Positions 30,181-41,768 of a stretch of 64,000 nucleotides of DNA are shown here, one piece after another. Made by a program: the position numbers and the translations under genes. This DNA comes from Miscanthus floridulus (taxonomy: Eukaryota > Streptophyta > Magnoliopsida > Poales > Poaceae): NCBI RefSeq assembly GCF_019320115.1, contig NC_089593.1:35473835-35537834 (forward strand), given 5' to 3'. Positions within the stretch are counted from its first letter, which is position 1, and every line of letters begins with the position of its first letter. The notes under the pieces were generated by a model that searched no databases, was not told the DNA's origin, and worked only from the letters and a program-made list of their open reading frames with translations.

Positions 30181-32140
30181 TGCCGACCACTCCCGCACCT
30201 GCAACTGCAGATCTGATCTTGGATCTACTTCCGAGGTTGCCTTCATCAACAACTCACCGCTCGCTTCCTCGTTACCAGAGGAGGCACATCAGCAATGATG
30301 ATCTGATCGAGTCCATCGATCGGGTCGGTCTAAAGCTCGCCGATTGCCTCTTTGTCGCCGAGTCAACTCTGAACACTTTCGTTCAGTGCCAACCACCCTC
30401 CTATTCAGATCTACCGGAAGCTACTTGGCAAACTCTGGGGGTTATGGCCCTACCTTTCAGGCTCGCCGACGCTGCCATCGCTTACCAAAATGCCCTAAGG
30501 GGCAAACTTGCCGACCAGGTGGACTGCGTCCATCTACCCGCCGACCAGGTCGCCATCCAGCTTTCGCCAGCCGTCAACATGCTTCACTTAGGCTGGAGCC
30601 CCGGGGTGCCCCTCCAGACCATCTCAGAAGAAACTCCAGACTCTAAGTCTTAGGGCTCTATGGAGACCCTCGCCGAAACCTTCTCTGAGCAACTCCTCCT
30701 TCCACCCTTCTAGGGGTGGTGTGATCTTCAACATCAGCATCGATAGCCCTCCTCGAAACAGCAAAACCGAGGAGGAGCACGTTGCTCGGGAGAACCGAAT
30801 GTCAACCATGCATAGCGCCGAGAAAATGAGGCAGCCATTGCAAGGGCCAAGGCTGCTCGGGATAATCAGCTCGATTCACAAGGAAGACCGCTCCTGCTTC
30901 ACCACGACCTCAACAAAGAATTTCTCCGCGTCGATGGCCATGACGTCTTCAAGACTCCAAGCGCCAATCTGGCTATAGCCGCCAACGAGCTCGCTCATTT
31001 CCCTCAAACACCTGAGCTCACCAAGATCGCCGCCATGCTAAAAGTGGCTCACTGTCAGGTCAATGAGATTCATGAGGATCAGAGACCATCGTGCTCTATG
31101 AGCAAGATTCACCGATCAGCTGTGCTAAGATCCAATTGCCGCCCTAGTCAAAGCTGTTTCGCTGACCAGTCGCTACCTCCCCATGGGGAGCCAGGGGCCA
31201 TCACGCCGAACATCATCGCCAACATGACCAGGAGGTCGAATAGGATGCTTGAGTGCATCTCAGCAACCTCCAGGATGCACGACGGCATATCGAGCAACGT
31301 CGCTTCGGTCGCCATGAAGACGAAGTGCGTCGTCGCCAGGAGTACGAGAAGGAGTACGGCAACCCGGACTCAGCCCTCAAGCCCATCCCTAACCGCAATG
31401 CCACATACGATGATGTCAACAACCCTGAGGGGCCTCTAGCTTTCACAAGGGCACTTCGAACACTTCGGTGACCCCGTGGTTTTAAGATCACTGGGGTCGA
31501 GCCCTACGAAGGAAGAATGAACCCGACATAGTGGCTACAGGCTTACGCCACTGCTATCCGCACTGCTGGAGGAGACACCAGCGTCATGGTGAATTATCTC
31601 CCTGTCATGCTCACGCCACCGGCCATGAGCTAGTTTATCAGCCTTGTGCTAGACTCCATCGGATCATGGGAAGAGCTGAAGAAAGTCTTCATCGACAACT
31701 ATATGGCCACGTGTACTTGACCCGGCACCAAGCATGATCTTAGCTGCATCAACCAAAAGCCATCCGAGCTCCTCCACAGCTACATTCGATGTTTCTTCGA
31801 GATGAGGAATTCTATTCCCAACATCACGGAAGCTGAAGTCATCACTGCCTTTATCCGAGGACACCACCATCGCGAGCTTCGCTCCAAATTCAACCGCAAG
31901 GCACCCACCGGTATCGGCAAGATGATAACTATGGCCAACCAGTATGCCGACACTGAGGAAGCCAAGGTACGCTTCAATGAGGATGTAGGCACTCATCGCC
32001 TGTCTCACCGCTACAACGACCACCCCGACGACCGGTGTCACAGCGACCGCTGCCCTGACGATCGCAGCTACCATCGCGATAGCGGCCGTGATCAAATAGG
32101 AGGACACAGGCCTGGCCCAAATTGCCGCCATTAGTTAACC
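30181..32140 (+). pseudogene. N2 gag, decayed
   Basis: The N-terminal part (MPTTPAPATADLILDLLPRL) is open for 157 residues from 30180. The capsid core at 31470-32130 reads GFKITGVEPYEGRMNPT, WLQAYATAIRTAGGDTSVMV, NYLPVMLTPPAMS, then SIGSWEELKKVFIDNYMAT and ITAFIRGHHHRELRSKF, across frameshifts and a TAG replacing Trp. It is the RIRE2-like gag type. The tail is rich in His, Asp and Arg. It is not functional. Confidence 0.8.
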
Positions 32141-32535
32141 TCACGCCAAGCGCAACTATGACGAATAGTACCAAAAGATCCTCGATGGCCCGTGCCCTCT
32201 TCACAAGAATGCCAAACATAAGTTCTAGGACAAGAGGCTCAACGACGACGCCAACAATGGAGCTAGAGGTTGCCGACCACCTGGGGGCAACAACAATGCC
32301 TTTTAGGACCATGATAAGGTGGTCGCCACCATCTTCAAGGGCCTCACCTCCACTGAGAGTAGAAGAGAGCGGAACCTCACCGCACGGCGGGTGCTCTCCG
32401 TTACTACGGAAGACGCCACCGCTAACCCCAGCTATCACCCATGGTCTGAGGTCCCCATCACCTTCAGCAGGGCCAACTAGTGGGTAGATATTCCCTACAC
32501 TGGGGCATTTTCCCCTCGTCCTCGACGCAACCGTA
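32141..32535 (+). other. N2 gag-protease linker, broken
   Basis: Fragments readable in alternating frames (for example FSRANXWVDIPYTGAF near 32460) link gag to the protease. I see no separate gene; ORFs on either strand here are by-products. Confidence 0.5.
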
Positions 32536-35500
32536 CAGAAGGTGCTCTTCAGAAAAGTGCTCATTGATGGTGAGAGCGCTCTGAATCTCCTCTTCACCGG
32601 AGCCCTAAAAGAGCTAGGCATTGGCTTGTCTGATCTCACACCTTCTGACTCCACCTTTTGGGGTGTGGTGCCAGGCAGGGCCTCCAAACCGCTTGGAGAG
32701 ATTACCCTACCAGTTCAGTTTGGCATGCAAGCAACTACCACATCGAACATATCAACTTTTACATCACCGACTTCGACACCGCCTACCACACCATACTTGG
32801 TTGGACAGCTCTAGCCATGTTCATGGCCGTGCCGCACTACGCCTATCTAGTGCTAAAGATGCCTTCACCTACTGGAGTCTTGGCCCTACGGGCTAACCTC
32901 ACCATCGCCTACGCTTGCGAGACGGAGAGTCTCGCCCTCACTGAAGCTACCAACCTCTCCATCTAGATGGCTAGTGTGGTCACCGAAGCCAAGATAGTGC
33001 CTACCAAAGACTTGGAGATCCCAGAGCTGGAGCCTCCCCGTGCCTCTGCCAAGTCAAAGGAAGTCAAGGAGGTCGGCCTTGGCCTCGATGATCCCTCCAA
33101 GACCATGAAGATTGGGGCTCACCTTGACCCCAAATAGGAAAGTGCACTCGTCTCCTTCCTACGTGCCAACGCCGATGTGTTTGCTTGGAAACCTACAGAC
33201 ATGCTGGGTGTACCATAGGAGAAGATTGAGCACTCCTTGAATGTCTCGCCGACCGCCGATTCACGCCAGACAAGAAGGAGGCTATTAGGGTAGAAATAAA
33301 ATGGCTCTTAGCTGCCGGATTCATAAAAGAAGTGTATCATCCTTATTAGTTAGCAAACCCTGTTCTTGTTCGAAAAAAGAATAAAGAATGGAGAATGTGT
33401 GTTGATTATACTGATCTTAACAAACATTGCCCTAAAGACCCCTTTGGCCTGCCTTAGATAGATGAGGTTGTAGACTCCACCACTGGCTGCAAACTGCTCT
33501 CCTTCCTTGATTGTTACTCTGGCTATCACCAGATTTCCCTAAAGGAAGAAGATCAGATCAAGACATCGTTCATCACGCCCTTTGATGCCTATTATTACAA
33601 AACTATGTCCTTTAGACTCAAGAATGTCAGAGCAACTTATCAAAGGGCCATCTAGATGTGCCTCGACCAACAGATCAACCGCAACGTCGAAGCCTACATC
33701 AATGATGTGGTCGTCAAAACCAAGGCCGTCGATAATCTTATCATCGACCTTGAGGAAACCTTCGCCAACTTGAACAAATACCGATGGAAGTTGAACCCTT
33801 CAAAGTGCATCTTTGAAGTTCCATCCGGTATACTACTGGGCTACATTGTCAGTGCTCGAGGCATCGAACCTAACCCTAACAAGGTCTCTGCCATCACCAA
33901 CATGAAACGGCTGACATGTGTCAAGGATATATAGAAGCTTACAGGCTGCATGGCCGCCTTAAGCTGCTTCATATCATGTCTCGGTGAAAAAGGGCTACCT
34001 TTCTTTAAGCTCCTCAAGGCCTCCAAGTGGTTCTCCTGGTCAGAGGAAGCAGACATAGCTTTTGACCAACTCAAGTTGTTCTTAACAAAGCCTCCGATCA
34101 TGACAGCGCCACAACTAGATGAAACTCTATTGATTTACATCGCTGCCACTTCCTGCGTTGTCAGCACAGCTATTGTTGTCGAATGCGAGGAAGTCGGGCA
34201 TGCCTACAAGGTGCAATGTCTGGTGTACTTCATAAGCGAAGTACTTAATGAGCCCAAAACTCATTATCCTCAGGTACAGAAGCTGTTATATGCAATCTTG
34301 ATTATGTCGCGTAAGCTCCGACATTATTTTGACTATTACAAGATCGCCATGGTCACTGAGTTCCCTCTAGGGGACATTCTCCACAACAAGGAGGCCAACG
34401 GTCGCATCATCAAGTGGGCCGTTGAGCTGGGTACCTACTCCATCGAATTTAGAAGTAGGCCTACTATCAAGTCACAAGCGCTCGCTGATTTCATCGCTGA
34501 GTAGACTGAGATCCAAGAGCCTATCGCTGCCACTTGCCCTGAGCATTGGGTGATGTACTTCGATGGTGCCCTTAGCATCAATGGTGCTGGAGTAGGCATT
34601 ATGTTCATTACGCTGACCAAGGATAAGCTCCGGTACGTTCTCTGGATACACTTTCTGGCCTCCAACAACGCCGCCAAATATAAAGCATGTCTCCATGGAC
34701 TCCATATAGCCATCGAGCTCAGCGTCAAATGCCTCATGGTGTACGGTGATTCTGCACTGGTCATTAACCAGCTTAACAAAGACTGGTCTTGCCCCAGCGA
34801 GAAGATGGACGCATATTGCGCCGAAATCAGGAAGCTCAAAGGAAAATTCTATGGCATCGAGTATCACCATGTGGTACGCGACCAAAATCAGCTCACCGAT
34901 CACTTATCCAAGCTGGGCTCTTCTCGCGTCGCGATCCTACCAGGGGTCTTCATTCAAGATCTCCTGGTGCCATCCATCAAAGAATATAAGGAAATCGAAG
35001 AGGTTCCCCTGCTGAACAGTTGGTACTTGCAGTACCTTCGTCGGTCGTCGATTGGAGGGAGCAATTCATCAAGTACCTCACCAGCATCGAGGTACCTGCC
35101 GACAAGACTGAAACTGAATGCCTAGTTCGTCGAAGCAAGCTTTGCATGCTCGTGGATGGCAACTTGATGAGGAAAAGTGCCAAGGAAGGGATATTGCAGA
35201 AATGCATCACCCAAGAGGAGGGAGTAAAGCTACTTCTTGAAATTCACTCTGATTCATGCGGCAACCACGTGGCCTCGAGAACACTGGTTGGCAAGGCTTT
35301 TCGAGCTGGTTTTTATTGGCCCACAGCCATCACTGATGCAGAAGACCTCATCCGATGTTGTGAAGGATGCCAATTTTTCGCTAAGCAAATACACATGTCG
35401 ACGTAAGAGCTGCAAACCATCCTAGCTTCCTGGCCCTTCGCATGCTGAGGACTAGACATGATCGGGCCTTCAAACCAGCACCAGGTGGTTTTCGGTACAT

Positions 35501-36015
35501 ATATGTCGCCATCAACAAGTTCTCCAAGTGGATTGAATATAAACCGCTCGTCTTGGCTACTGCAAAGAAGGCAGTTGAGCTCTTCGACGATATCATCCAC
35601 AGATTCGGTCTACCGAACAGCATCATCACCAATCTCGGAACTATGTTTACTAGCCATCACTTATGGGATTTCTATGAAGACCATTGCATCTCTGTCAAAT
35701 ATGTCTCTGTTGCCCATCCAAGAGCCAACGGCCAGGTCGAACGGGCGAACAGCATGATCCTTGATGCCCTCAAAAAGCGACTATATTAGAAAGAAGAAAA
35801 CCACCCAGGCAGATGGCTTAAGGAACTTCCAGCTATAGTCTAGGGACTACATACTCAAGCTAGTCGCAGCACCGACGTGACTCCATACTTCTTGGTCTAT
35901 GGCTCAGAAGCCATACTACCAGCGGACATTACTTTCTGAGCACCTAGAGTGGAAAACTATGATGAAGAGTAGGTCGAGGCTGTTCAATCAGAGGACGTCG
36001 ATAGTGTAATAGAAC
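32536..36015 (+). pseudogene. pol: N2 pol: protease, reverse transcriptase, both RNases H, integrase; broken
   Basis: Protease: KVLIDGESALNLLF at about 32565, where relatives have DGGS. Linker FYITDFDTAYHTILGW and YAYLVLKMPSPTGVLALR. Reverse transcriptase spans about 33280-33930. Its active site reads YINDVVVKT, so the first catalytic Asp is Asn (33701-33703). RNase H lies at 33950-34504 and the archaeal-type RNase H at about 34545-34920 (MYFDGALSINGAGVGIMF). Integrase starts at about 35020; the zinc finger is at 35230-35390 and the core has FSKWIEYKP. The second catalytic Asp is again Asn (TNLGT, 35631-35633). Stops are mostly TAG from Gln or Trp. It is interrupted at 36016 by solo LTR X and resumes at 41156. 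Confidence 0.88.
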
Positions 36016-39000
36016 TGACCAAATTATAAGAACGTAAGTACAAAAACAATCACTGAAGTGATTAAATTCCTGTACTTAAGCTCCCATAATCCCGGTAGTC
36101 TGGAAATCACGAAGGATTTCAAACAACTCCCAACATACAAACCAAGACCGTAGTGATTCAACACAACACATCATTCGTTACAACATTTCACAAGTGGCAT
36201 CTAGATTACATCCATTAGAGTTCAAATAAAATATTACAAACCAAGTTCAAATTTGCGGAAGCAACATAGTTTAGTACATAACTTCATAGTTTCAAATACA
36301 TTGCCAGATCTTAGTCATGTCCCACCAAAAGCATCTTCAGGTATGAGAACTAGGAGAGACCGTACCTAATGGTCTAGTCTTCATCCCCAGCCGGGAGAAG
36401 GCAATACTTGCAGCAACCAAAGTAGAACTGGTCATCTGCAATAGGTGGGAGATAAACCCTGAGTACGAGAAGGTACTCAGCTAGACTTACCCGTCAAAAC
36501 CAGAAATAAAAGACACCAAGGGTCATGCAAGGCTTATGAGGTGGGCTAGCTTGACACAGTTGCATAAAAGAGCTTATGAATATAGTGACCAATTTAAACT
36601 TAGCATCGAGTTTATCATCATTTACCTATCCACTAGATTAGCACCTGTACTAGAGCACTCACTTATTAGGAGCAAACAATATTAACCATAGCAGGTATAA
36701 TAAGGCTGTCATCATCATACCATCATTCCTGAACCATTATGTTATTTAGTGTATCTACTTTGGAGATAAGCCCATTAAGTTCTCACTAACCGGTGAGAGA
36801 CGGCGACTCGAATCGAATTACAACTCAGCTGAGGGGGTATTCCTAACTCTCACCCTGGCATACTTTGCAAGGGTAGCCATGGGTCATCTTTGGTACAACT
36901 CAGGAACCAAATTCGTGGGTTCGATCAGCGCCAGCACTCTCAGGGATTACCCTTCTACCAGGACGATCAGGACTTTTAAATCACCTGCCCTTGGACTCAC
37001 GCCTACGGCTCCCTTCTAAGGAGTACTTTATACTTATCGACTCCCGGCCTGAGGTGAGCTACTCGGCTTCGTGGTCGATCTCCAGACCTGGCCAACTAAG
37101 AGAGAGGCATGCGTTCAACATGAATAGGAAAGGCTCCAAGATTCGGTCCTTAAGCGACACAGACGGAGTCACTACAAACCGGCAAGCCTCCGCCCGGTCT
37201 TCAATTCAAATTAAGACAGGTTCTTTTCCATGATAGCAAATATAGCCAACCGTGCCATATGTATATCCCTATAGCTCGTAGGTGATAGGAAATCACCTGA
37301 CTTCTACCGCATTTAAGCAAGGCTAAGCACTACACGAGCCTGAGCTACATAGGATTCAGGGTATCAATATCTGGACAAGGATTGGATAACCAGTGCAGCA
37401 AGTGTTTGCATCCAACACCTAAACTTAATGCAACAATATATATGTAATAATAATACTTTAATTGCATTTCAGAAACTAAGAGGCTTAATATGCTCCGGGG
37501 CTTGCCTGGGATCCCACACTGAGTCAGTGTTAGTTAGACGACACTCGCTAAGTGGGCATCTCCCGTCCTAGCACTTGTCTAGTCCTTCCACCTTCGGGAT
37601 AGGTCCACCATACACCGTCTTCGGGTTTGGCTCCCACATCACGTCCTTCATGTGGTTCATCTAGCGCACCTAGATGAGATGCAAGATGCAAGTGCATGAA
37701 TATGAAGAATGGTAATACAAGAGGCATCACATAAGCATTCAAGACAAACACAAGATTATGCAAGACATAGACACCAATAGCTATTTAACTAACATCACAC
37801 AACTAACTATAGAGAGAAAGCACATCAAGCATGACATAGGTTTTACAAGGTCACAAGTATCATAACTTGACCATCAACAAGGGCACAAGCCACACTTAGC
37901 AACACATGAAGTAAACAACCACACTAGCATATGTCTATTTCTGGACTGGAAACAACAGCTTCATGTTTGGATCATAACTAGAGTTATACAAATCCAATAG
38001 CCATGAAACAAGACATTCTGGAAAGCTTATGACATTTTATACAATTCATCTTTAATCATCTTAGCATGATTCTCCAGCTAACTAAGTCAAATATACCCAT
38101 TTACAGACACTGGTCCACAATTGACAGAGAGCAGCCATTTCTGAAGACCAACTTTAAACAGGCATCACTCACAAACCACAAGACCAAATACCACCAAATT
38201 TTAACAGAAGCTAGATACATGAATTATCTACAACTTTGTTATTATCACTAAAAGCTCATTCAAATCCTAACTAGATCAAACACTAGCATCTTTCAGATCT
38301 TCTCAGAATACAATCAAAACCTGGCAGAAGACTTAAAAGTCATGTAACTCCTACACTATCTGGCCTATGACCTTACAATTTGAACACAAGCAAGATCATG
38401 AAATTTGATACAACTTTTTTATTCACTACAACCATAGCAAACATCATTTATACCACGAAAATAATTGCACAAGCAAAACTGCAATTGCAACCCAATAGCA
38501 ATGGTACAGAAAACTGATAGAAACTACAGAGAAGCATAACTGGAGTTCTAGACCTCCAACCAACATGAACCATAACTTTTTGAAAAGCTTAGTAAGTTAC
38601 CTACAACTTTCTTATTCTCATATTAAGATGATTCTATAGTTACAAGGGTCAATTAATTCAATAATTGCATCTCTGTCCAAAACATAGACAGAAACTGACA
38701 TGCCACTTTAAACAGCTATAAATGGAGTTACACCTGTCCAATAAATGTGGTTCTAGATGTTTTAGAAATATTATCAAATTCTAAACAACTTTGTTGTAAA
38801 CACCTAAAGCTAATTCTACTATTAAGAAGGCCCCACAGTAAGAACAAGGAAACCCTCTCTGGGTTTGGGCAGAAACAGCCACAGAGATTTAAGCAAGTAT
38901 AACTCAAGATCTACTTAACCAAAAATCATGATATTTAGCTTTTTGAAAAGCTTAATAAAAGTACTACAACTCATATATTATCATGAAGTCATGATTCATA

Positions 39001-41155
39001 ACTTAACTAAACCAATTAATTCAAACATGCAGGACTATTCAGAATAGGAGCAAAGCAATACAGTACATTTGTTATTTTTATAACTCTTAAAATATAAATC
39101 CTACACTTCTGAAATTTTTACCAGACAACAACAATCACCTTATGAGCACTCCATAAAAATTTTCACATTTATTTGAGCAAAAGAACTACAGTTATGAAAA
39201 AAAGACAAATACAACTAGCATTAAAAACCTAACTGCATAAATATATTTTTACAGCTAAACCTTTAAACTAAAACATGTAATATTATAGATCTAGTACATA
39301 GAGAATTTCACAATGATTCCAAAAAGTCCTCATTTACTATTTTACGATTTTTCTACAAATTACTACGAATTTTCAAAGTGGAGCATTAAAATCTGTAAAA
39401 ACTAGAGAAAAGGGATTGAAATCTTGCATCGGGGTCCCTGCGGAAAACACAAATTAAACACGAACAAATGGATCCTTTTCGGCACTGTTCAACTGAGTCA
39501 CTGTTTCTTCAGTTAACACACTGGAAAAGCTTCTATTTGCGCGTGCAGTCCTTCTTCTCCTTCACCGAACCGAGCAGAGGAGGCCATCGGGGAGGACCGG
39601 CCGGGGGCCGATTTGGCCGGCTGGAGAGGGGCGTCGGCGGCCACAGAGGGGCGGTGCTGGGGCGTGGCCGTGGATAGCCATGGCCGCGCTTGGCCCTGGC
39701 TGACCAAGCTGCAGGCAGTAGCGGCGCAGCAGCCGAGCCGCGCCAGGACGGCAAGCAGGGCAGTGGCAGCTTTGGCGATGGCAAGCAGGGCGGCGAATCT
39801 GGCCAGAGAAGAGACGGCGGTGGAGGAGCAGCGTGGCGTGCCTAGGCACTACAGCAGAGGAGGAGAGGGAGCAACGCTATAACAGCAGCAGCAGCTCAAG
39901 CTTCACTCAGCGTCAATGGCGGTCATGGCCATAGCGAGAGGCTTGCGAGAGGGGCGATGGAGAGGCGAGAGAGGAGGCAAGGGCCGCTCGGGCGCTCAGT
40001 TTGAGGGGTAGGGGCACTCGGCAGTGCATGGCATAGAGCTTGGACGCGTGTCAGCCATGGCGGGGCACGCTCCAATGCATGGCTGCCACGACGTCACTTC
40101 ATCGAACACGTGGCGCGCGTCGCGGTGCTCGACTTGGAGGCCGTGATAGGGATGCTTGCGTGCTAAACTGGGCTATGACCCTTGAATAAAAATTGTTCCA
40201 CTTCTGACGATCTACAAACTTTATTAAGGGATCATAGCCATTGGGGCAATAGATTAGCGATTAGTGACACTCCAAGATGGCAGTGTCAGTGCATTAACGG
40301 CGATTAACAACCTCCAGAAATTGATGGGCAAAATGAAGTCAACTGAGTGTCATCTTCATACATGCTCTTCTCCATCATGTATACTCCAACTTTTATTTTG
40401 CGACCTGCTCACTTTGCTTAACAAAATCACGAGAACGCAAGATGCCAATGGGACGACGATGAATTCTAGACTTTGAAAAATTCTAAGTCTAAAAACAGCC
40501 GCTGATTCAATTTTCGAGCCTCTGTTTGACTTAGTTCCAAGTTGATCTGGCTCTTGTTCCAAAAATAAAGTTTGTTCTACTCTACTCAATCTTCAACTTT
40601 TATTTAAGGTGCAACTCCATGCAAGCACTGTAAGTGGTTGGTCAACATAGGTAAAAGTATCATCACTGTAAAGCTTAAATTAGAGTTATTGACTGATCGA
40701 GGCATTTTCTTGACATTTGCCCAACATGAACCTTTCATGACTTTTGTTGTAGAGTTCATCTAGAGTCATTTGGGCAAGGTTGCAAGGTTTGATTAATGAC
40801 CTACATTTCCATTCACTTAATAGTGCAATTCAAGCACTTAGTAAAATCATTCCAATAAGGATATAACTTATCATTTCATGTGACTTTTTGATTCCAAACT
40901 TCATGAAACTTTTCCAGTGATCAATATAGATGGATATTGATGTGAGACACATGAAGATATTCCAATAACACCAGCCAAGCATATATCTTTAAAAGGGCCT
41001 ATATGTAAAGCAAGGGTGCAACATCCGAGTTTAGGTTGGGGCTCATTTCCATAGGTTTCCATAGGTTTGACCTTGACATCTCCATCACCACTGAACATGT
41101 CATGGTTGAGCTTAAACCCATTGCTTAACTGGCGACAAACACCTAGGGTGTTACA
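36016..41155 (-). repeat. Solo LTR X of a chromovirus, 5.1 kb, minus strand
   Basis: Read on the minus strand it starts TGTAACACCCTAGGTG at 41155 and ends ATAATTTGGTCA at 36016. It interrupts the N2 integrase gene, which continues on both sides in the same frame. It is related along its length to the W LTR (41769-46558). It has an AT-rich U3, a GC-rich block at about 39500-40140, a long AT-rich leader and a GAGTAC...GTACTC hairpin at 36461-36478. It lacks internal sequence. The flanks (AGAAC and GACAG) do not form an obvious duplication. ORFs at 39468-39882 belong to the GC-rich block. Confidence 0.85.
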
Positions 41156-41446
41156 GACAGGGCCAAGGAAGAACGCCTAATCACCTGCGTCCGCATAGCT
41201 AAATATCTGGAGGGCTTGCGGAGGTACTACAACCGAAACATCAAAGGTCGTTCATTTGCTGTCGGTGATCTCATTCTCCGCATAAAACAAAAAACTGAAG
41301 GGGTGCACAAGCTCTCTTCCCCTTGGCAAGGGCCTTATGTCGTCAAAGATGTTACTCGACTAGGGTCTTATCACCTAAGTGACTTAGAAGGAGTCGATGT
41401 TCCCAACTCGTGGCACATCGAACACCTTATACATTTCTATCCTTGA
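41156..41446 (+). pseudogene. pol: N2 integrase C-terminus, downstream of solo LTR X
   Basis: The frame resumes as RAKEERLITCVRIAKYLEGL, RRYYNRNIKGRSFAVGDLIL, SSPWQGPYVVKDVTRLGSYH and ends NSWHIEHLIHFYP with TGA at 41444-41446. This is the usual C-terminal end of Tat pol. It proves that X sits inside one gene rather than between two elements. Confidence 0.92.
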
Positions 41447-41592
41447 AACACTCCAGATATGTACTCTCAACTTTTATATTGAGTAAAGTTTTGGTCTCCA
41501 TAACTTGTCTCTGTTTTGTCTCTATTGTGGTTTAACATCCACTCACAGTCATCGAGCTACATGCTACTACATAATGAACTCCAATACGTAAG

Positions 41593-41759
41593 CGCCGAAC
41601 ACGATTTCTCCAACATAATCACCGAACACGTTTTCTCCAAAATTGCTGAACACGTTCTCTCCAACGTTAGCGCCGAACACAATTTCTCCAACGTAATCGC
41701 CGAACACGTTTTCTCCAACATTAGCGCCGAACACGATTTCTCCAAACGTAATCACCGAA
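41593..41759 (+). repeat. 27-bp minisatellite in the 3' region of N2
   Basis: Six tandem units of 25-28 bp with the core CGCCGAACACGATTTCTCCAA. Units alternate between a GATTTC/TAAT form and a GTTTTC/TAG form, suggesting a 54-bp dimer. It lies 147 bp after the pol stop, the place where Tat-lineage elements are known to carry hypervariable tandem repeats. The unit length is a multiple of three, and the array is open in frames on both strands (41516-41827 plus; 41557-41745 and 41567-41803 minus). That is a property of the repeat, not proof of a protein. Confidence 0.88.
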
Positions 41760-41768
41760 GTCACAGAA

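Noticed and set aside
36016..41160. Target duplication around solo LTR X
   Set aside because: The flanks AGAAC and GACAG do not match at the positions fixed by the TG...CA ends, so I do not claim one.
41593..41759. Short regular repeats as a CRISPR array
   Set aside because: The units are contiguous with no unique spacers, and the setting is a plant retrotransposon. It is a minisatellite.
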